From an uncultured Lachnospiraceae bacterium (lineage in GTDB: Bacteria > Bacillota > Clostridia > Lachnospirales > Lachnospiraceae), in NCBI GenBank assembly GCA_900317555.1, contig ONHF01000003.1:82329-146328 (forward strand): a stretch of 64,000 bases of DNA, given 5' to 3'. Of the stretch, positions 16,583 through 26,035 are shown piece by piece. The position numbers and the translations under genes were made by a program. Each line of letters begins with the position of its first letter. The first letter of the stretch is position 1. Below the pieces are notes generated by a model. The model was not told where the DNA came from, searched no databases, and saw only the letters and a list, made by a program, of their open reading frames with translations.

Positions 16583-18370
16583 ATGAAACAACAGCAGATT
16601 AAAGATCCTTCGCGGATCATTTCTTATTTCAAGGCAGACTGGCTAACGCTATTGATCGTTACCGCCTCCGGCATTATCTACAACATCGGTCTGCTGGCCG
16701 GTCCCTGGTTCGAGGGGCATATGGCGCAGCGGCTTCTGGATATTTTCCGGCACAGAAAAACATTCCGTTCCATGGCTGTGCTTGCGGCAGGGTATGTTCT
16801 GGCGATTGCGGCGGTGCAGACCGCAAGATTCGTAAAACGCCTTTATGTCCGCAAATTCTGCAATCATACCAACCGTTCTATGAAAGAGATTCTGTACGCG
16901 GGACTCGTGGACCTTTCCGCCACCGACCTCTCGAAAGAAGACACCGGAAACATGATCACAAAGGCAATCTCCGATGTCGACGACTGTGCCGAGGGGATGC
17001 GCAAATTCACGACCGAGATTTTCGACACCGGCATCGCGCTGACCGGTTATGTGTGCATGCTGCTTTACTATGATTTCCGGCTTGCTCTGCTGTGTCTTGT
17101 GTTTCCGCCGGTCTCTTATTTCATCGCGGAGAAAATGAAAGCCGTTGTTCAAAAGGCGCAGTCCCGCTTCAAAACAACGTCCGCCCGCCTCTCCTCCGCC
17201 ACGCTGGACCGTGTCAGCGCGGCTCTGACTTACCGCGTTTTCGGCGTCGAGCCTTTGCGGGACAAGGCCTATGAAGCCTGCCTTAACGACTATGAGCGTG
17301 ACTCGGCCGCGGCCGGCGTCTTTGTCTCCGCGATGCCGCCGCTCTATCAGATCATTTCGATGTTCAGCTCGGTACTGATTCTGTATTTCGGTTCCCGGAA
17401 TGTCCTTGGGGACGGATACGCGGCCTGGGATATTGCCGCTTTCACAACGTTTATGTCCTGTTACGCGAAGCTTTCTCTCAAATCGTCCAAAGCGGCCAAG
17501 CTTTTCAACAGCGTGCAGAAGGCGCAGGTTTCGTGGCGTCGTATCCGCCCGCTGATGCAGCGCGCGGCGCGGCAGAGCGCGGTGGCAGGCTGCACCGCGA
17601 ACAGCGCTGCGGCGCCTGCCGCCGGCAGCCTCTGCCTTTGCGTGCGCGGCCTCTCGTTCTCCTACGACGGGAGCAGCCGGATTTTCAAAGGAATCAGCTT
17701 CGACGCACAGGCTGGTGAAATTATCGGCGTGACCGGTCCTGTCGCCTGCGGCAAATCAACATTCGGAAAAGTATTTCTGTGCGAACACCCTTATGAAGGC
17801 TCCATTCAGATAAACGGGCAGGAACTCTCTTCTCTTCCGCGGGCTGTCCGCAGCACACTCTTCGGGTATCTCGGGCATGATCCGGAGCTGTTGAACGACA
17901 CCATCGAAAACAATGTTCTCATGGGCCGCCCCGGCAGCGTCTGGCCGTGGCTGCGCGCTGTATGTCTCGATCAGGAAGTCCTTGCGATGCAGCAGAAAGA
18001 AAAAACCGTTGTCGGCAGCACCGGCGTCCGTCTCTCCGGCGGGCAGGCGCAGCGGCTTGCTCTTGCGCGGACGCTCGCAGGGCGCCGTCCTGTTTACATT
18101 CTCGACGATCCCTTTTCCGCGCTGGACAAAGAGACAGAACAGGAAATTTTCCGTAACATACAGTCCCTGTGCCGGGACAGCATCGTCATTTTGATTTCGC
18201 ACAGGCTGTATTGTTTTGACCGGACAGCAAAGGTAATCTGGCTGGCCGGTGACGCGGCGCAGGGCAGCAGCGCGCTCATCGGCGCGAATGCCGCGCTTCG
18301 AAAACAATGTGAAGAGTACGACAGACTCTGGAGACTGCAGGAAGGAGAGCCCGTCCATGAGCAGCAGTAA
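16583..18370 (+). CDS. ABC exporter, first half (membrane domain plus ATPase)
   Basis: A 595-residue half-transporter with about six N-terminal membrane segments (residues 15-310) and a C-terminal ATPase. The ATPase has a slightly unusual Walker A, G-P-V-A-C-G-K-S-T (near 383), a normal L-S-G-G-Q-A-Q-R signature, and Walker B ILDDPFSALDKE with Asp in place of the catalytic Glu. Its partner follows with a 14-bp overlap, so the two should form a heterodimer in which this subunit supplies the degenerate catalytic site and a good signature. The position 14 bp after arsR links it to metal stress; its substrate is not known. Confidence 0.85.
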   Translation: MKQQQIKDPSRIISYFKADWLTLLIVTASGIIYNIGLLAGPWFEGHMAQRLLDIFRHRKTFRSMAVLAAGYVLAIAAVQTARFVKRLYVRKFCNHTNRSMKEILYAGLVDLSATDLSKEDTGNMITKAISDVDDCAEGMRKFTTEIFDTGIALTGYVCMLLYYDFRLALLCLVFPPVSYFIAEKMKAVVQKAQSRFKTTSARLSSATLDRVSAALTYRVFGVEPLRDKAYEACLNDYERDSAAAGVFVSAMPPLYQIISMFSSVLILYFGSRNVLGDGYAAWDIAAFTTFMSCYAKLSLKSSKAAKLFNSVQKAQVSWRRIRPLMQRAARQSAVAGCTANSAAAPAAGSLCLCVRGLSFSYDGSSRIFKGISFDAQAGEIIGVTGPVACGKSTFGKVFLCEHPYEGSIQINGQELSSLPRAVRSTLFGYLGHDPELLNDTIENNVLMGRPGSVWPWLRAVCLDQEVLAMQQKEKTVVGSTGVRLSGGQAQRLALARTLAGRRPVYILDDPFSALDKETEQEIFRNIQSLCRDSIVILISHRLYCFDRTAKVIWLAGDAAQGSSALIGANAALRKQCEEYDRLWRLQEGEPVHEQQ

Positions 18371-20105
18371 AATCATCCGGCTGGCCATCCGGCGGCATCT
18401 CTTTCTTGCCGCTCTGATTCTTCTTTCGACCGCCGTATCCGTCATCACCGCGCTGATCCCGCCGGTCATTCTGGGCCGCATTGTGGACCGTCTGAGCCGC
18501 TCGCTGGATATCTCTCTGCTGATGATTTTCTCCTATTTCGGCCTGATTCTGATCAGCGGCGTGTTTGAAAGCGGACGCGAGAGCCTGCTGGTCATTTTCG
18601 GACAAAAGGTCACGCACACGCTGCGAAGCGCTCTTTGCGCGAAGCTGAAAAGGCTTCCCGCTGATTGTTTTGTCAAAACACAGCCCGGCGTTACCGCCTC
18701 CCGCTTCGTCGGCGATGTCGATACGGTGGAAGAGCTTTTTACTTCCGGCATCATCAGCATGTTCGCGGATCTGTGCAAGGTCATCAGTCTGTTTGTCATG
18801 ATTTCCCTGCGCAGCAAAGGGCTTGCGCTTGTGCTGGTTCTGATCCTGCCGCTCATTTTCATTTTCACGAGGGCTGTGCAGAAACGCATGCTCCGCGCAC
18901 AGATCGACAACCGCGCGGCGCAGGGACTTGTCACGGCAATGGTTCCCGAAACGATCCACAGCATCCGGACGATTCATACGCTCGGCTGTGAAGGCTTCAT
19001 GCGGGAGCGCTACAGCCGCGGCGTTCTGCAAAGCTATCAGGCAGTTGAGAAGACCAATTTTTACGATGCGGTCTATTCCCCCGTCATCAACATCATCAGC
19101 GCGGCTGTCATCGCCCTCATCTATCTTCTCGCAGCGTCCGGCAGTCATTCTGTACAGGCATTTTTCGGGATGTCAGTCGGCGGCGCCGTAACGATCGTCT
19201 CGTGGGTTTCCCAGATCTTCGCGCCGCTTGATTCAATCGGCATGGAAATTCAGACCATCCAGTCCGCGGCTGCAGGCGTCCACCGGATCGACGAGTTTCT
19301 TGCGCAGCCCGAGCGTCCCGCAAAGGAGGAGGTGCCGCAGGCGGCGGCCGGGACTGCGGAAAACGCAGGCGTGACCGACGCAGGCATGGCGCGCGCAGCC
19401 ACAGGCGCCGCAGCCACAGGCGCCGCCGCGGCAGAAATGCCCGCTCCGGAAGCAGACGCGGGCGCCGGCAAGAATACGGCCGCCATCCTGCTCTCCCACG
19501 TAACCTTCCGCTACGCGGACGGAGAGGATGTCCTGCGTGATCTGTCGCTTCGCGTGAACAAAGGCGAGCGGGTCTATCTCTCCGGCAGAACCGGCGCCGG
19601 AAAATCGACGATTTTCAAACTGATACTGGGACTGTACCCTGCGAATGAGGGGCAGGTACTTGTAAACGGACAGGATGCGTACAGGATACCGGACAGCGCG
19701 CACCGGAAGATTTTCGGATATGTCGAACAGAGCTTTCGTATGGTTCCCGGAAATATCCGGGATCAGATTACGCTGTTTGATCCGTCCGTTACGCAGGAAA
19801 TGGTCTGCGCCGCTGCAGAGACCGTAGGACTGGACTCTGTCATTGAAAAGCTGGAAAAGGGATATGATACACCCTGCAGAGAAGATCTGTTTTCGCAGGG
19901 GCAGTGGCAGCTGCTTTCGATCGCACGCGCGGTCGCGGCAGACCCGGAAATTCTGCTGCTCGATGAGATCACCGCAAATCTTGACGCCGAAACAGAGCTT
20001 ACGGTCCTGCACGCGCTTTCAAGAGCTGCCGCGAACAGGACCGTACTGTCGATTTCCCACAGGCTCTATGAAGAAGAAGGGAACAGGGAAATCAGGATCA
20101 GCTGA
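18357..20105 (+). CDS. ABC exporter, second half (membrane domain plus ATPase)
   Basis: A 582-residue partner of the preceding half-transporter. The membrane part is followed by an Ala-rich, probably flexible linker (about 325-375: repeats of A-A-T-G-A and A-E-M-P-A-P-E), then an ATPase with a standard Walker A, GRTGAGKST (410-418), and Walker B LLLDEITANLDAE with the catalytic Glu. The signature motif is altered: F-S-Q-G-Q-W-Q instead of LSGGQ. The two halves are therefore complementary, as in heterodimeric exporters such as TM287/288. Start ATG 18357 with GGAGAG. It ends S-H-R-L-Y-E-E-E-G-N-R-E-I-R-I-S, apparently without the short C-terminal helix of many relatives. Confidence 0.85.
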   Translation: MSSSKIIRLAIRRHLFLAALILLSTAVSVITALIPPVILGRIVDRLSRSLDISLLMIFSYFGLILISGVFESGRESLLVIFGQKVTHTLRSALCAKLKRLPADCFVKTQPGVTASRFVGDVDTVEELFTSGIISMFADLCKVISLFVMISLRSKGLALVLVLILPLIFIFTRAVQKRMLRAQIDNRAAQGLVTAMVPETIHSIRTIHTLGCEGFMRERYSRGVLQSYQAVEKTNFYDAVYSPVINIISAAVIALIYLLAASGSHSVQAFFGMSVGGAVTIVSWVSQIFAPLDSIGMEIQTIQSAAAGVHRIDEFLAQPERPAKEEVPQAAAGTAENAGVTDAGMARAATGAAATGAAAAEMPAPEADAGAGKNTAAILLSHVTFRYADGEDVLRDLSLRVNKGERVYLSGRTGAGKSTIFKLILGLYPANEGQVLVNGQDAYRIPDSAHRKIFGYVEQSFRMVPGNIRDQITLFDPSVTQEMVCAAAETVGLDSVIEKLEKGYDTPCREDLFSQGQWQLLSIARAVAADPEILLLDEITANLDAETELTVLHALSRAAANRTVLSISHRLYEEEGNREIRIS

Positions 20106-20202
20106 ATGCCTCGGAACGCGTCTGTCTGCTTTATCATGATTCCTCCGTTACCTTTTTGGTGTCCGGCGCGCTGTCATGGACACCGGTGATCGAAAAAACA
20201 AC

Positions 20203-20820
20203 CTACTCCGCGATATTCGTCGCATGATCGGCGATTCTCTCGAGATATTTCGCGACCATGATCACGTCAATTGCGTGCTGTGCCGAAGTGAGATCTCTGC
20301 CCGAGCTTTGCGCGATGCGCTCAATCAGCTCCTTTTTTACGGATTCAAACAAAAGGTCAACTACATCGTCGTTGGCTTCCACACGGCCTGCCAGCTCCAT
20401 GTCCCGATTGACATAAGCGGAGACACTGTCTGACACCATGCGCTGGGCTTCCCTGCTCATTTCCCCGATTTTCGGGAAGTCTGTCGTCTCCGAGATTTTT
20501 GCGGAGATGATGATTTCCGCGATATCCGATGTCTGGTCGCCGATGCGCTCCATATCCGTAATCATTTTCAAGGCGGCGGAAATCTGCCGCAGGTCTCTCG
20601 CCACCGGCTGCTGCTGCAGCAGGAGCTTGAGACACAGCCGCTCGATATCCCGTTCGGACTGGTCGATCTCCGCGTCTTTTTCGATGACAAGCTTTGCCTT
20701 TTCCATGTCGCCGTCCTGCAGCGCCTTTGTCGCGTTCTCAATCGCTGTTTCGCAAAGCTGTCCCATCTGCGTCAGCTGCTCATTCAGCGAAACAAGTTCT
20801 CTGTCAAATCTGTTGCGCAT
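20203..20820 (-). CDS. phoU: PhoU phosphate-system regulator, truncated by an amber codon
   Basis: PhoU is a helical cytoplasmic protein that links the Pst transporter to the phosphate sensor kinase. The 205 residues here show both three-helix halves with the E-R-I-G-D-Q and E-R-I-A-D-H metal-site motifs. The frame stops at TAG (20203-20205) straight after N-I-A-E. In PhoU proteins this is followed by W-V-x-F-S-I-T-G; here the codons after the TAG read V-V-F-S-I-T-G-V-H-D and continue in frame for 22 residues to TGA at 20134-20136. A single change TGG to TAG explains this. It is the last gene of the pst operon, 23 bp after pstB. Confidence 0.9.
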   Translation of the reverse strand: MRNRFDRELVSLNEQLTQMGQLCETAIENATKALQDGDMEKAKLVIEKDAEIDQSERDIERLCLKLLLQQQPVARDLRQISAALKMITDMERIGDQTSDIAEIIISAKISETTDFPKIGEMSREAQRMVSDSVSAYVNRDMELAGRVEANDDVVDLLFESVKKELIERIAQSSGRDLTSAQHAIDVIMVAKYLERIADHATNIAE

Positions 20821-20843
20821 TTTATACTTCCTCCTGCCCGTGA

Positions 20844-21596
20844 TCAGCCGAATCTTCCTGTAATATAATCCTCGGTTCGCTTGTCCGCCGGAATCGAGAA
20901 GAGTCTTTCCGTATTGTTGTACTCAATTAACTCACCAAGAAGGAAGAAGGCGGTGTTGTCCGAGATACGGCTTGCCTGCTGCATGTTGTGAGTGACAATG
21001 ACAATCGTATATTTGTCCTTAAGGTCGATTGCGAGATCTTCGATACGGCTTGTGGAAATCGGATCCAGCGCGGAAGTCGGCTCATCCATCAGAATTACTT
21101 CCGGCTCCACCGCAAGCGTTCTCGCGATGCACAGTCTCTGCTGCTGGCCGCCGGAGAGCCCCAGCGCCGATTTGTTCAGTCTGTCCTTGAGTTCGTCCCA
21201 GATCGCCGCCTGCCGCAGACTCCGCTCAACAATTTCATCCAGTTCCTGTTTTCTGTGGATCCCGTTGATACGGGGACCGTAGGCCACATTTTCATAGATG
21301 CTCTTCGGAAACGGGTTCGGCTGCTGGAAAACCATACCAACGCGCTTTCGAAGCTCGATCGCATCCATATCCTTATAGATATCTGTTCCATCCAGGGTGA
21401 CCTTGCCTTCGATCCGCACTCCCTCTTCGAGATCGTTCATGCGGTTGAGTGTCTTTAAAAATGTGGACTTGCCGCAGCCCGACGGCCCGATGAGCGCGGT
21501 GATTTCGTGCTCGGGAATATCGAGGGTGATGTTTTTCAGCGCGTGAAATTCACCATAATACAAATTCAGGGCATTGATGCTGAATTTACTGCTCAT
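20844..21596 (-). CDS. pstB: Phosphate ABC transporter ATPase PstB
   Basis: The 250-residue ATPase of the high-affinity phosphate importer. Walker [10 protein letters not shown] (about 37-45), the PstB-specific K-T-L-N-R-M-N-D-L segment, signature [10 protein letters not shown] and Walker [13 protein letters not shown] are present, and the C-terminal [10 protein letters not shown] is the usual PstB end. Its ATG overlaps the pstA stop (ATGA). Regulated with the operon from the PhoP-type promoter before pstS. Confidence 0.96.
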   Translation of the reverse strand: MSSKFSINALNLYYGEFHALKNITLDIPEHEITALIGPSGCGKSTFLKTLNRMNDLEEGVRIEGKVTLDGTDIYKDMDAIELRKRVGMVFQQPNPFPKSIYENVAYGPRINGIHRKQELDEIVERSLRQAAIWDELKDRLNKSALGLSGGQQQRLCIARTLAVEPEVILMDEPTSALDPISTSRIEDLAIDLKDKYTIVIVTHNMQQASRISDNTAFFLLGELIEYNNTERLFSIPADKRTEDYITGRFG

Positions 21597-22492
21597 GCTT
21601 TCTCTCCCATCTGTTTCTTACCGTATCTTCCTGCCAGATATCTCGCCGTCATTGAAAAAGCAAGAACAATGATGACAAGCACCGCAGCTGAAAAGTTCGC
21701 GATTTTCTCCGAATTCGGATTCAGCGCTCCTTCTGTCCGCATAACCCAGATATGCAGCGCCAGCGTTTCACCGGGACGGAACGGATTCAAAGGACAGGTG
21801 ACCGAAGAAAGATTCCAGTTATTCCACACGATTCTGGTGCTCTGTCCTGCTGTATACAAAAGCGCGGCGGCCTCGCCGAAGCCTCTTCCTGCTGCGAGGA
21901 TGACGCCGGTGACAATCCGGGGCGTGCAGGCGGGAAGCAGGACCTTTACAATCGTTACCCAGTGTGTAGCGCCAAGCGCCATACTGCCCGCCTTGTAACT
22001 CTTCGGAAGGGAACGCATCGCATCCTCGGTTGTCGTTGTGACAGACGGAAGACTCAGAATCGAAACCGCGAGCGCGCCGGCAAACAGGTTCCATCTGGCG
22101 CCGGTCATCAGAATAAAGACCAGATAGCCGAACAAACCGATGACGATCGAAGGGAGCGAGGAGAGCGACTCAATGCAGACACGGATGAATCTCGTGAGTT
22201 TCGTGTCGCCCGCGTATTCCGCCATGTAAATGCCAGCGAGCACGCCCAGAGGAACGCTGATGAGAAGCGCCCAGAATACCAGATAGACGGTGTTGAAAAG
22301 CTGATTGCCGATTCCCTTGGACGTGAAACTTAAAAGTCCCGGGTAGTAACTCATCAGGCCGTGTATGATAATATATCCCGCCAAAACAATGATGAGCCCC
22401 AGAAAAAATCCTCCGATACCCGTAAAAACACCGGTCATCAGCGCGTTGATTCTCTTGGCCCTCTGAATTCTGTGCCTTAGCTTTTCACTCAT
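21593..22492 (-). CDS. pstA: Phosphate ABC transporter permease PstA
   Basis: Membrane permease of 299 residues with about six membrane segments; pairs with PstC to form the phosphate channel. The [17 protein letters not shown] region and the EAA-type loop ([16 protein letters not shown]) are typical of PstA. The start ATG at 22492 overlaps the pstC stop (ATGA), and the gene likewise overlaps pstB, so all are translationally coupled. The frame is open further upstream but only as a shadow of pstC. Confidence 0.94.
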   Translation of the reverse strand: MSEKLRHRIQRAKRINALMTGVFTGIGGFFLGLIIVLAGYIIIHGLMSYYPGLLSFTSKGIGNQLFNTVYLVFWALLISVPLGVLAGIYMAEYAGDTKLTRFIRVCIESLSSLPSIVIGLFGYLVFILMTGARWNLFAGALAVSILSLPSVTTTTEDAMRSLPKSYKAGSMALGATHWVTIVKVLLPACTPRIVTGVILAAGRGFGEAAALLYTAGQSTRIVWNNWNLSSVTCPLNPFRPGETLALHIWVMRTEGALNPNSEKIANFSAAVLVIIVLAFSMTARYLAGRYGKKQMGEKA

Positions 22493-23382
22493 TCTTTTCT
22501 TTCCTTTCCAAGCGCGTGAATCAGCACGATGAAGATCATGGAAATCACATACAGAAGAAGCGCCATGGTCCAGAGCGCCATGTTCTGTTCTCCGCCGCTC
22601 GCCGAGTTGCCCATATCCGCCGCGATCGCCGCGGTCAGATTGTTGGTCGGAGAGAGGATGTTTTTCGGAAATGCGCGTGTTTTGCCGATAACCATCGCAA
22701 CCGCGAGCGCTTCGCCGAACGCTCGCGAAAGTCCCAGAATGACGCCGGTCAGAATGCCTGTCTTCGCGGCCGGCAGAACGATCTTGTAAATTGTCTGCCA
22801 TCTGGTGGAGCCGAGTCCGTAGGCGGCCTTCCTGTAATAATCGGGAACGCTGCGGATCGAGTCCGCCGCGACCGTTGTGATCGTCGGGAAGATCATGACT
22901 GCGAGAACGATACCCGCCGCCAGAACGCTGTAACCGCCCATCTTTGCGTGAAAAACATCACGAATGAACGGAACCAGAATCGTAAGGCCGATCCAGCCGT
23001 AGACAACCGAAGGAATTCCGACGAAAATCTCGACTGCCGGCTGCAGAAGCCGTGTGCCCCATTTGGGTGAGATTTCGGTCATGAAAACAGCGGCGCCGAT
23101 CGCAAACGGTGTTGCGATCAGAAGTGCGAGTCCGCAGGTCATGAGCGATCCCGCGATATAAACCGCACTGCCGACGCTTCCGCCGCCCTCGGTCGCATTG
23201 TCCATCGGACTCCAGTCCGATGAAAACAAGAATTCAAACAGGCTGTGATGAAATTTATAGAAGGTTCCTGTCCCCTGATAGATCAGGAATGCGCCGATGG
23301 CCAGCGTGATTGCGATGATCAGAAGGCCGCATATCGTAACGAGTCCTCTGCCCGCATATTCTTTTCGAAACCTCTCTGACAC
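22489..23382 (-). CDS. pstC: Phosphate ABC transporter permease PstC
   Basis: The second permease, 297 residues, with about six membrane segments and the PstC-typical stretches FLFSSDWSP, GWIGLTILVPFIR and the EAA loop V-P-D-Y-Y-R-K-A-A-Y-G-L-G-S-T-R. It starts with GTG at 23382, preceded by AAAGGAG. It follows pstS after an 83-bp gap that contains a strong hairpin, which probably sets the ratio of binding protein to permease. Confidence 0.94.
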   Translation of the reverse strand: MSERFRKEYAGRGLVTICGLLIIAITLAIGAFLIYQGTGTFYKFHHSLFEFLFSSDWSPMDNATEGGGSVGSAVYIAGSLMTCGLALLIATPFAIGAAVFMTEISPKWGTRLLQPAVEIFVGIPSVVYGWIGLTILVPFIRDVFHAKMGGYSVLAAGIVLAVMIFPTITTVAADSIRSVPDYYRKAAYGLGSTRWQTIYKIVLPAAKTGILTGVILGLSRAFGEALAVAMVIGKTRAFPKNILSPTNNLTAAIAADMGNSASGGEQNMALWTMALLLYVISMIFIVLIHALGKERKE

Positions 23383-23403
23383 AGTGCGTGCTCCTTTCTG
23401 ATG

Positions 23404-23436
23404 AAGCCCGGCGCACTTTTTGTGTGCGCCGGGCTT
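23404..23436 (-). other. Intercistronic hairpin between pstS and pstC
   Basis: AAGCCCGGCGCAC (23404-23416) pairs with GTGCGCCGGGCTT (23424-23436): 13 bp with a 7-base loop and no T tract on the transcribed minus strand. Such hairpins after binding-protein genes commonly protect the upstream message or reduce read-through, giving more binding protein than permease. Confidence 0.7.
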
Positions 23437-23465
23437 TCTGTTTTATCGCTGTGCTTGCTGTCCGC

Positions 23466-24476
23466 TTAGTTGCTCTTGTGGCTGTTTACTGCATCCTCGG
23501 ACATCTTGGAAGCTACACCGTATCCCATCGACTCAACCGAATCCGCGAACTTGTCGCCTGTGATGTAGTCAATGAAGGCTTTCGCAGCATCGCTGCCCTC
23601 GCCGTTCGTGTACATGTGCTCGTAGCCCCAGACCTTGTATGTTCCGTTATAAGTATTCTCAAGAGAAGGCTCTACATCATCAATCGAAACCGCCTGCACA
23701 TCCGCGTTGTTTACGAGGTAGGAAAGAGCGACATATCCGATTGCACCCTTGTTCTGCTCTACGGTCTGCAGAAGTGTGCCGGAATCATCGGTTTCCAGTG
23801 CCTCGTTGGAAGCTTCCTCTGCTCCGTTCAGTGCCCATGTCTTGAACAGTGCCCTTGTTCCGGAGGAGCTGGGACGGGTTACAAGAACGATCGCTTCATC
23901 AGGGCCGCCGACTTCTTTCCAGTTTGTTGTTTTGCCGGTAAAGATCGAAACCAGCTGGTCTGTCGTCAGATTTGTAACGCCGAGGTCCTTGTTGACAACC
24001 GGTGCCATCGTGATTGTCGCCACTTCATGGTCAACAAGCTTTGCCGCCGCGTCCGCGTCGAGCTTTTCCTCCGCAAAAACATCCGAGTTGCCGATATCAA
24101 TCGATCCGTCCGCTACCTGTTTGAGGCCTTCGCCGGAACCACCGCCGTTTACTGTAACAGTGCAGTCCGGATTCGTGTCCATAAACTTCTCTGCCGCTGC
24201 CTGTACAAGAGGAAGCAGAGCCGAAGAACCTGCTGCCGTAACTTCGCCGGAAACCTGCGTTGCTTCATCCGCGGAAGCGCTTTCCGCCTGCGCTGCTGCC
24301 TCTGTGTCCGCAGCCTGCGTATCTGCGGCCTGTGTGTCTGCCGCCTGTGTGTCTGCCGCAGCCTGCGTAGCAGCTGTCGAAGCCGCCTTGTCCGCGCTTC
24401 CCGAGGCGCCGCAGCCCGCAAGAAGGGAAGCCGTCATAACGATTGCCGATACAATAGCCAATGATTTCTTTTTCAT
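23466..24476 (-). CDS. pstS: Phosphate-binding lipoprotein PstS
   Basis: Extracellular phosphate-binding protein of 336 residues. It has a lipoprotein signal (MKKKSLAIVSAIVMTASLLAGC, lipidated Cys in L-A-G-C-G), then a linker with about four tandem Q-A-A-D-T units, then the PBP domain with AAGSSALLPLVQAAAEKF, the G-G-G-S-G-E-G loop and T-R-P-S-S-S-G-T-R, which bind phosphate. First gene of pstSCAB-phoU. AAAGGAG precedes the ATG, and a PhoP box lies upstream (24561-24588). Confidence 0.95.
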   Translation of the reverse strand: MKKKSLAIVSAIVMTASLLAGCGASGSADKAASTAATQAAADTQAADTQAADTQAADTEAAAQAESASADEATQVSGEVTAAGSSALLPLVQAAAEKFMDTNPDCTVTVNGGGSGEGLKQVADGSIDIGNSDVFAEEKLDADAAAKLVDHEVATITMAPVVNKDLGVTNLTTDQLVSIFTGKTTNWKEVGGPDEAIVLVTRPSSSGTRALFKTWALNGAEEASNEALETDDSGTLLQTVEQNKGAIGYVALSYLVNNADVQAVSIDDVEPSLENTYNGTYKVWGYEHMYTNGEGSDAAKAFIDYITGDKFADSVESMGYGVASKMSEDAVNSHKSN

Positions 24477-24548
24477 AATAAAAATCGCTCCTTTACTGTT
24501 GCTGTATCTTTCAACACAAACAATCGTAAAGGAGCAATGTAAAATCTG

Positions 24549-24588
24549 ATTACACAGTTCTGTTATGATATTGTCATATCTATGTTAA
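24549..24588 (-). promoter_or_regulatory. PhoP box and promoter of the pst operon
   Basis: On the minus strand TTAACA, ATGACA and ATAACA (plus-strand 24583-24588, 24572-24577, 24561-24566) recur at exactly 11-bp steps, matching the TT(A/T)ACA-N5 tandem repeats bound by PhoP of Firmicutes. A -10-like TGTAAT (24549-24554) follows 6 bases later with no separate -35, as expected for an activated promoter. Phosphate limitation should therefore switch on pstSCAB-phoU. The phoP/phoR genes are not in the window. Confidence 0.8.
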
Positions 24589-24633
24589 GCAAACCGAAAA
24601 CGGTGCAGAATTCTGTCCCGCGGGGCAGACGGA

Positions 24634-24660
24634 CGCTCCGGGCTTTTCACGCCCGGAGCG
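24634..24660 (-). terminator. Hairpin downstream of enolase, possible terminator
   Basis: CGCTCCGGGC (24634-24643) and GCCCGGAGCG (24651-24660) form a perfect 10-bp stem with a 7-base loop, 40 bases after the enolase stop. There is no T tract on the minus strand, so termination may be weak or factor-dependent. Confidence 0.55.
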
Positions 24661-24700
24661 CCCGATACTCCGTTTCAGCGTCCTCTCGGCGGCCCGGCGT

Positions 24701-26020
<1,320 letters not shown>

Positions 26021-26035
26021 CTAAAAGTGAACTGC

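Noticed and set aside
23404-23436. Terminator of pstS
   Set aside because: No T tract on the transcribed strand, and pstC-pstA-pstB have no other obvious promoter.
23388-24464. Open plus-strand frame of 358 codons opposite pstS
   Set aside because: No ribosome site or recognisable domain. It is explained by the reverse complement of the Ala-rich pstS codons.
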